Source: Calidifonticultor sp964387355 (GTDB taxonomy: Bacteria > Actinomycetota > Humimicrobiia > Humimicrobiales > Humimicrobiaceae). From it: DNA of 18,653 nt. Within the stretch, counting starts at the first letter, position 1; every line of letters begins with the position of its first letter. The stretch is taken from NCBI GenBank assembly GCA_964387355.1, contig CAYLWJ010000006.1, forward strand, positions 1 through 18,653. The letters are read 5' to 3'. The notes beneath the pieces were generated by a model, which had not been told where the DNA came from, ran no database searches, and saw only the letters and a list, made by a program, of their open reading frames with translations. Below are positions 13,635 through 18,653 of the stretch, piece after piece. The position numbers and the translations under genes were made by a program.

Positions 13635-15257
13635 TTAATCAACAAACAAATTTCTAGATGAGAAATTTCCATCTGTAGTAAGATTTACCCCAAGCCTTTT
13701 AAAACCTATATCATCCCCAGGAGTGGGAATATGTGTCATGTGGACTTCACAATTCTTTAATTCTTTAAGTTTGTTCATAGCAAGTTCTGCAGTATGATTT
13801 GTTGTTGCGCTTATTGAAAGAGCAATTAGTGTTTCTTCTAAGTCAAGACTTTCGGACTGTGAATTAAAAATGCCTTTTTTTAATTTAGCTATTTGATTAA
13901 TTACTTGCGGAGATAAAAGGTAAATCTCATCTGGAATTTTTGCAAGATACTTTACTGCGTTTAAAATTAAACTTGATGCTGCATGCATTAACTTGGAATT
14001 TTTACCAGTGATTATTTGTCCGTCATGAAGCTGTATAGCTGCCCCACAGTAAATTCCATCATTTCCTTTACCCTTTTTTTCTGCTTCAATTGCACTGGCT
14101 CGTGCAAATTCAACAACTTTTCTATCAGTAATTTTTACTCCAAGCGTTTCCATTAAAAGCAAAACCCTATCAACGGTTTCTTTTTTTTCAATTCCCATAA
14201 TATATTCAGCATTATAGCGAAAATACCTTCTTATAAGTTCTTGTTTTGCTGCATTCTGGACTACTTCATCATCAATGATGCCAAATCCAGCCCTATTAAC
14301 ACCCATATCTGTTGGGGAGTTATATAATAGTTTGGATGATTGAAATGATATTGATGGAATAGGTGATGATTTAGATAATGAGCTGATATTATTATTGTTA
14401 TTATTATTGTTGTCATTATTATTATTATTGTTGGATTTATTATCACTGGTAATTTTATCAATAATTAACTTCAAAATTGGAAAACTCTCAACATCTCTAT
14501 TATAATTAACAGCTACTTTGTTATAATGTTTTAGATGAAATGGATCAATGAGATTAAAATCCGAGATATCTGCAGTTGCAGCTTCATATGCTAAATTTAC
14601 AGGGTGCTTCAGCGGTAAATTCCAGATAGGAAAAGTTTCAAATTTAGCATAGCCAGCGTTTATGCCTCTTTTATGCTCGTGATAAAGCTGAGACAAACAT
14701 GTAGATAGCTTTCCACTGTTAGGACCAGGTGCTGTCACCACTACAATTGGGTTTTTTGTTATTATAAATTCATTTTTACCAAAGCCATTCTCACTGCAAA
14801 TTGTGTTAATATCTGTAGGGTATCCTTCTATAGGGAAGTGAAGATATACTTTGATTTGCCTATGTTCTAATTTGTTTTTAAAAATTTGTGCACTTGGCTG
14901 ACCTGTATATCTGGTTATAACTACTGCCAGGATGTCAAGGTTCCATTTTCTTAAATCATCAATTAATTTAAGTGTTGCAGTATCATATGTGATGCCAAAG
15001 TCTCCTCTAATCCGGCCTCTTTCAATATCTCCAGCGTAAATACACAGTATAATGTCTAATTTATCTTTTAAGGATTGCAGAAGTCGAAGTTTAACATTAG
15101 GGTCATAACCAGGTAGCACTCTTGCTGCATGGTAGTCATAACAAAGTTTTCCACCAAATTCTAGGTAAAGTTTATTATCAAATTTTTTTACTCTCTCCAG
15201 TATGGCTTCTGTTTGCTCTTTTAAATATTTTTCATTATTAAAACCTATTTTTTCCAT
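13635..15257 (-). CDS. DUF1846 family protein with poly-Asn insert
   Basis: A 540-residue protein of the DUF1846 family, of unknown biochemical role; members are normally near 500 residues. Typical segments are 'EFGGKLCYDYHAARVLPGYDPN' near residue 35, 'YAGDIERGRIRGDFGI', a P-loop-like 'VVTAPGPNSGKLSTCLSQLYHE' near 170-190, 'SPTDMGVNRAGFGI' near 312 and 'THIPTPGDDIGFKRLGVN' near the end. The family has been linked to nucleotide-type binding by its fold, but I cannot give a reaction. Between 'KLIIDKIT' and 'SPTDMG' there is an extra stretch of about 40 residues: an Asn run then a Ser-rich segment, presumably a surface loop. It starts at ATG 15257 with a weak ribosome-binding site; the preceding codirectional gene ends 164 bases upstream. 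Confidence 0.9.
   Translation of the reverse strand: MEKIGFNNEKYLKEQTEAILERVKKFDNKLYLEFGGKLCYDYHAARVLPGYDPNVKLRLLQSLKDKLDIILCIYAGDIERGRIRGDFGITYDTATLKLIDDLRKWNLDILAVVITRYTGQPSAQIFKNKLEHRQIKVYLHFPIEGYPTDINTICSENGFGKNEFIITKNPIVVVTAPGPNSGKLSTCLSQLYHEHKRGINAGYAKFETFPIWNLPLKHPVNLAYEAATADISDFNLIDPFHLKHYNKVAVNYNRDVESFPILKLIIDKITSDNKSNNNNNNDNNNNNNNNISSLSKSSPIPSISFQSSKLLYNSPTDMGVNRAGFGIIDDEVVQNAAKQELIRRYFRYNAEYIMGIEKKETVDRVLLLMETLGVKITDRKVVEFARASAIEAEKKGKGNDGIYCGAAIQLHDGQIITGKNSKLMHAASSLILNAVKYLAKIPDEIYLLSPQVINQIAKLKKGIFNSQSESLDLEETLIALSISATTNHTAELAMNKLKELKNCEVHMTHIPTPGDDIGFKRLGVNLTTDGNFSSRNLFVD
14388..14432 (-). repeat. Poly-asparagine trinucleotide tract (15 codons)
   Basis: Minus-strand AAT/AAC repeat encoding six Asn, one Asp and eight Asn inside the DUF1846 gene. 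Mixed AAT and AAC codons indicate that it is not a very recent pure expansion. Confidence 0.9.
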
Positions 15258-15420
15258 ATTAAAGTTATTTTAACAGATTTAAATTTAAGTAAAAATATTA
15301 AACTAATACTAGAGTGGGAATTTTCAGCTAAAGTAGCGGGTATATTTAGATTAAGCATAAACATTAAACTTTAATTCTAGATAATATTAATAAAAATTAG
15401 CCCCTAATCTTAAAGCATAA

Positions 15421-16665
15421 TCAATCAAAAAGTTTTCTAACATAAATATTTCTAGATTTACTTGCAGTGCCACCATGACCATCATTTACATTAACTGTAA
15501 TAGTGTAATTACCCTGAGTAGACGGAGCTATCCAAGTTGTAGGGTTAACATTTGGATTATTTATTGTTCCTCCAGTTGCACTCCAGCTATACGTTAATGG
15601 GTCGCCATCAGAATCTGATGCTGTAATAGATAAATTATAATGCTCGTTTATGTAAAAAATATCAACAATATTTCCTGTTTTGAGCTCCTTAATGACAATT
15701 TCACTAAGTGTTGGTGGCCAATTGGGCATTGTTACTATAAATTCCTCTGTAAGTGAATCGGTTCCGCCTCTGCCATCGCTTACTGTAACCGTTATACTGC
15801 CAGAGCAGGGAGTTGAAGGAGCTGTCCATAATATTCTACTTGCATTTGGACTAGCAATTGAGCCGCAAGTTACATTCCACTGATAAGTGAGTGCATCACC
15901 ATCAGGGTCAGTTGCAAAAGCATTAATTGCATAGGCAAGCCCTGTATAGAATTCTACAATGGGATCTATTTGCTGGACTATGGGAGGCCTATTACACCCC
16001 CATGAAAGCGTAATGCTTGCATTATCGCTTCCGGCTGAGTTTGTTGCTGTTGCAGTTAAGGTGTAGGTTTCTGTGGGGCTGTGAAGATTTACCTGTGCAA
16101 CATCACGACCCCAGGCACCTTCACTGTCATCTCTGCTCCATGCAATTGTTGGGGTGGGCGTACCTGTAACATTTGCCTTAACCCTGTAGTAGCAAACATT
16201 GTCAGCAGCTGAGTAAACAGGACCTTGCTGTATTGTAAGGCTTATTGTAGGAGCAATTTTAGTTTCTTCAGCATTTGTTGTTGCTACAGTTTCTGCTGAA
16301 GTTTCTTCACTTACAGGAGTTGTTTCTTCAATTTGCGCTGAGGTTTCTTCGGTGGTTTCAGTTGGTTGACCTTGTTCTTCTGATTCCTGGGTAATTTCTA
16401 TTGCTTGTGTTTCTGTAACTTCTGTTTCTGCACTACAGTGTTTACAAAATGTGAGAAGAAGAAGGATTAATATGATTAGTATTACAACTGCAATAGCTGT
16501 TCCAACAACAATAAAAATTTTTTTATTTTTTTTCTTTTTCTCGTCCTCGTCTTCCTGACCTTTTTCTTTTAATTCTTCTTTGTTTTTATTATCTAAATCA
16601 TCTGATTTGTTACTTTCAGTATTGCTCCTCATATTATTATATTTATTATTTTTATTATTTGCCAT
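15421..16665 (-). CDS. Membrane-anchored surface protein with three Ig/PKD-like domains
   Basis: A 414-residue protein. Residues 1-48 are highly charged (cytoplasmic), 49-73 form one transmembrane helix, 'CKHC' follows at 74-77, then an acidic Thr/Glu-rich stalk (about 78-136) that looks like a cell-wall spacer. Three beta-sandwich domains follow: Ig-like (about 140-223) and two PKD/cadherin-like repeats (about 227-312 and 318-410), each of these two with an Asp-rich calcium-type loop (DPDGD 253-257, DSDGD 351-355) and a 'SDGRGGT/NDGHGGT' closing strand. Cys158/Cys224 and Cys267/Cys287 could form disulfides. Topology is N-in, C-out with no sortase motif. Adhesion or carbohydrate binding is likely. 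AAGGAG eight bases before ATG 16665 supports the start. A three-segment hairpin lies in the leader. Confidence 0.8.
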   Translation of the reverse strand: MANNKNNKYNNMRSNTESNKSDDLDNKNKEELKEKGQEDEDEKKKKNKKIFIVVGTAIAVVILIILILLLLTFCKHCSAETEVTETQAIEITQESEEQGQPTETTEETSAQIEETTPVSEETSAETVATTNAEETKIAPTISLTIQQGPVYSAADNVCYYRVKANVTGTPTPTIAWSRDDSEGAWGRDVAQVNLHSPTETYTLTATATNSAGSDNASITLSWGCNRPPIVQQIDPIVEFYTGLAYAINAFATDPDGDALTYQWNVTCGSIASPNASRILWTAPSTPCSGSITVTVSDGRGGTDSLTEEFIVTMPNWPPTLSEIVIKELKTGNIVDIFYINEHYNLSITASDSDGDPLTYSWSATGGTINNPNVNPTTWIAPSTQGNYTITVNVNDGHGGTASKSRNIYVRKLFD

Positions 16666-16698
16666 TTTTATTTCTCCTTAGTAATTTTATGCTTACAG

Positions 16699-16734
16699 AA
16701 ACTTTATCTAAAAATAAAGTTTGTCAAACTTTTT
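16699..16734 (-). promoter_or_regulatory. Three-segment alternative hairpin in the leader of the surface-protein gene
   Basis: On the transcribed (minus) strand, segments AAAAAGTTT (16734-16726), AAACTTTAT (16722-16714) and ATAAAGTTT (16707-16699) can pair 1:2 or 2:3 but not both, an attenuator-like arrangement 34 bases before the start codon. A longer pairing TATCTA...TAGATA (16705-16739) also encloses part of it. It is built from A/T pairs mostly, so its stability is modest. Confidence 0.35.
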
Positions 16735-16808
16735 AGATAGATTATGCTTTTTTAAAATATTATATATACGGTAGCAGAACATACAATTTTACTTTTTTTA
16801 TTTTTATT

Positions 16809-16840
16809 TTTTTATAATCAATAATTTTTATAATCAATAA
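16809..16840. repeat. Perfect 16-bp tandem duplication
   Basis: TTTTTATAATCAATAA occurs twice head to tail, at 16809-16824 and 16825-16840, in the non-coding spacer. Confidence 0.9.
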
Positions 16841-17044
16841 TTAAATATATTAACTTTTAAGGTAATGTTTTATCTACCAAAATCTATACTTTTATAATAT
16901 TTTCAAAGAGCATTTTTATTAGTATGTTTAAACACGTCTTTTAGATAGTACAAGATAGTACATTTTAAATATTATTAAAATAAAATTAAAATATTTAATA
17001 TTTAATATTTTTAAAACTATAAATACATTTAACAAATTGATGAA

Positions 17045-18157
17045 TTAATATATTGGATTAATCAATAAACGTATGTTAAAATGGAATTGTAAAAAATCAT
17101 CTCTGCCTCCTGCTGTATCAGAAAGCCCAAGCTTTATCTGAAACCAACGATTTGACGGGTTGGAATTGTAATTATTAATTGCATTGATGAATTTCTCTTT
17201 AATTGTTTCTCCACCAAAGGTATAATATACTTCTCTTCCTGCTTGTGCTTGGTTTTGTATATCTGTTATATTAATAGACTTTAAAACTGTTCCGTGTAAA
17301 TCAAAAAAGTCATCTAGTTCAAGTATGCCAAAATTGTGATGTTTGATAATTAAAGATTGAGCAACTTGCTCAGGATTACCGCTTACTAGAGCTTTGCATG
17401 TAAGTATAACTTCATTTATTTCCAAATCTTGAACTTGTGCAACTTCACTTATATCAAAGCTTACATAACCTTTGCATTGGCTTCCGTTTAAATCACCTAC
17501 TATGATTGTATCAGTACGTAATTGTGTTCCACCAATTATAGTTCCTGAATTGCTTCTATCAGGTGATAAGGTAAAACTTTGTAAATTTTCATCTTCATCT
17601 GGTTGCTGCTGCCCTCCACCACTGTATTCAACTACATCAACAAGCAATACATCTTCAGCACGTCCACCACGACCATCAGTTACTGTTGCTACTATTTTTA
17701 CCTGAGTTGCAACTGATGAGGCACGCCAGGTTGTATGAGATGAATTTGTGTTTTGTATTGATGAGTTTGTATCTGCAATCTCCCAGTTATATGATAAGTT
17801 GTCCCCATCTGGATCTGTTGCATCTACCCATACATCTACAGTTGAGTTACAAAATATAGTTCCTTCTGATACAGAAATTGAATTTATTACAGGGTTGTGG
17901 TTTTGGCCTGAGCTTGTAGTTGTTGTAGTTGTGGTAGATATTTGTGATTGCTGCTGGCTTTGTCCTTGCTGTCCTTGCCTTTGTTCTTGTTTAGATATTT
18001 CTTGGTCTAAACTTGTTGAAGTTGTAGTAGGCTTTATTTCACATTGATTGCATGTTGCAGATATACTAAAGATAAGAGCTGCAATAAGTATTGAAAGAAT
18101 TATAAAGAGATTGTTTTTGACTTTATTTTTTAATGTTTTTGATGTATTTGGCTTCAT
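17045..18157 (-). CDS. Exported surface protein with PKD-like domain and DNRLRE/CBM-like C-terminal domain
   Basis: I start this at ATG 18157, since GAGGGG lies four bases before it; a GTG 12 bases upstream has a site almost touching it. The 370-residue product has a basic N-terminus, a hydrophobic segment (about 17-34), then 'CNQC', a Gln/Ser/Thr linker (about 45-84), one PKD-like domain (about 87-180) with the calcium-type loop DPDGD and closing 'TDGRGG', and a C-terminal domain (about 195-370) with 'GYVSFDISEV' and 'INEVILTCKALVSG', the pattern of DNRLRE/CBM96-like jelly-roll domains found in exported carbohydrate-active or adhesive proteins. Signal peptidase cleavage or lipid attachment at the first Cys is possible, though Thr at -1 is poor for a lipobox. 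It shares layout with the next surface protein downstream, 379 bases away. Confidence 0.75.
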   Translation of the reverse strand: MKPNTSKTLKNKVKNNLFIILSILIAALIFSISATCNQCEIKPTTTSTSLDQEISKQEQRQGQQGQSQQQSQISTTTTTTTSSGQNHNPVINSISVSEGTIFCNSTVDVWVDATDPDGDNLSYNWEIADTNSSIQNTNSSHTTWRASSVATQVKIVATVTDGRGGRAEDVLLVDVVEYSGGGQQQPDEDENLQSFTLSPDRSNSGTIIGGTQLRTDTIIVGDLNGSQCKGYVSFDISEVAQVQDLEINEVILTCKALVSGNPEQVAQSLIIKHHNFGILELDDFFDLHGTVLKSINITDIQNQAQAGREVYYTFGGETIKEKFINAINNYNSNPSNRWFQIKLGLSDTAGGRDDFLQFHFNIRLLINPIY

Positions 18158-18653
18158 TTTACCCCTCACCCTTTATTATTTAAATATTTATAAATGCAAA
18201 AATTAAAAAAACTTCTAAAAATTAAGTAGAATTTGTTTTATAAAACAATAAAGAAGCTTAAGATGCTTATACTAAGGAATAGTTTAGAACAGTTAAGAAT
18301 AGCTTAGTTGAGTTATTTATTAGCTGATGGTTGGAAAAGTCACTATATAATTATATATTTATATTTAGTTTTTTTATAAATATTTTTTAAAGCTTTCCTC
18401 CCAAATTTGATTATTAATTACTTATTTTAATACTGATTGTTATTTTTTCAAGAGATAATTTTACTATTGAGTTTTACAGCAAGATCTCATTTAATAATGT
18501 AAAGTTTCTATATCTGGGGCTACTATAAGGTAGATTATAAACTTAATGATTGAATCTGACATGGAATTTTAAATTGCTTAAGATAATGTTATGGCATAAA
18601 GATAGTTTAATTGTAATTTGTAACATAATATATAATATGAATACCTATTATAT
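18158..18653. other. Non-coding 496-base end of the window
   Basis: AT-rich, presumably containing the promoter of the surface-protein gene. A GGGAGG on the minus strand near 18400 is not followed by a usable start codon. An ATG at 18637 has no ribosome-binding site and only a few codons in the window. No gene, RNA or repeat element can be supported. Confidence 0.5.

Larger units (their letters stand above)
16666..17044. other. 379-base spacer between the two surface-protein genes
   Basis: Very AT-rich, without coding potential. It carries the alternative-pairing hairpin at 16699-16734, the 16-bp direct repeat at 16809-16840 and a TTTTAGATAGTACAA element at 16939-16953 that recurs at 13607-13621. 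Confidence 0.6.

Noticed and set aside
14261..14461. Minus-strand frame of 66 codons in the DUF1846 gene
   Set aside because: Shadow of the poly-Asn tract in another frame (Ile/Thr-rich).
1..18653. CRISPR array, tRNA genes, transposase genes
   Set aside because: No regularly spaced identical repeats with unique spacers, no tRNA T-arm signature outside tmRNA and no transposase motif were seen on either strand.

Overview
This window is very AT-rich bacterial DNA (roughly one quarter G+C by eye). Most genes are preceded by A/G-rich ribosome-binding sites, and TTG starts are used. The content fits an anaerobic, probably fermentative bacterium: a sugar ABC-transporter binding protein, a pyrophosphate-type phosphofructokinase, a selenium/sulfur trafficking cluster and a PAS-GGDEF-HD-GYP c-di-GMP protein. 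A clostridial or candidate-phylum lineage is plausible, but no gene here fixes the taxonomy. Asn/Ser/Thr-rich low-complexity inserts recur in otherwise ordinary proteins.

Layout. Bases 2-145 are the tail of a sugar-binding protein, closed by a perfect hairpin terminator. Bases 280-3353 are a plus-strand operon: an unknown membrane-anchored protein overlapping a class V cysteine desulfurase, a DUF3343 Se/S-carrier-like protein, and a YedE-type transporter split into two half-length genes. On the minus strand follow a 32-residue single-span membrane protein (3480-3578) and an MgtA-type P-type ATPase (3805-6096). The ATPase keeps all ATP-hydrolysis motifs but appears to have lost two internal blocks in frame: TM1-TM2 plus most of the actuator domain, and M6-M8. 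Bases 6259-6556 look like an inverted-repeat element around a small interrupted membrane-protein frame. The tmRNA gene ssrA is at 7037-7391 with tag ANEPELALAA.

Bases 7610-9265 carry a metallophosphoesterase and a ParB-like protein (plus strand), converging on the phosphofructokinase (9561-10775, minus). A 608-base divergent spacer with five 14-bp tandem repeats precedes the PAS-PAS-GGDEF-HD-GYP gene (11384-13144). Bases 13145-13634 are a gene graveyard: a RelE/ParE toxin N-terminus abuts, base to base, the antisense tail of an amidophosphoribosyltransferase-like gene. The minus strand then carries a DUF1846 protein with a poly-Asn insert and two cell-surface proteins with Ig/PKD-like domains, both with a Cys-x-x-Cys just outside the membrane segment. 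The last ~500 bases hold no recognisable gene.

The least ordinary items are the doubly deleted ATPase with its small membrane neighbour, the toxin/PurF scar, the inverted-repeat element and the paired surface proteins. No complete new system is proven by the sequence. Database comparison would be decisive for each item, and all family assignments here come from motif recognition by eye.
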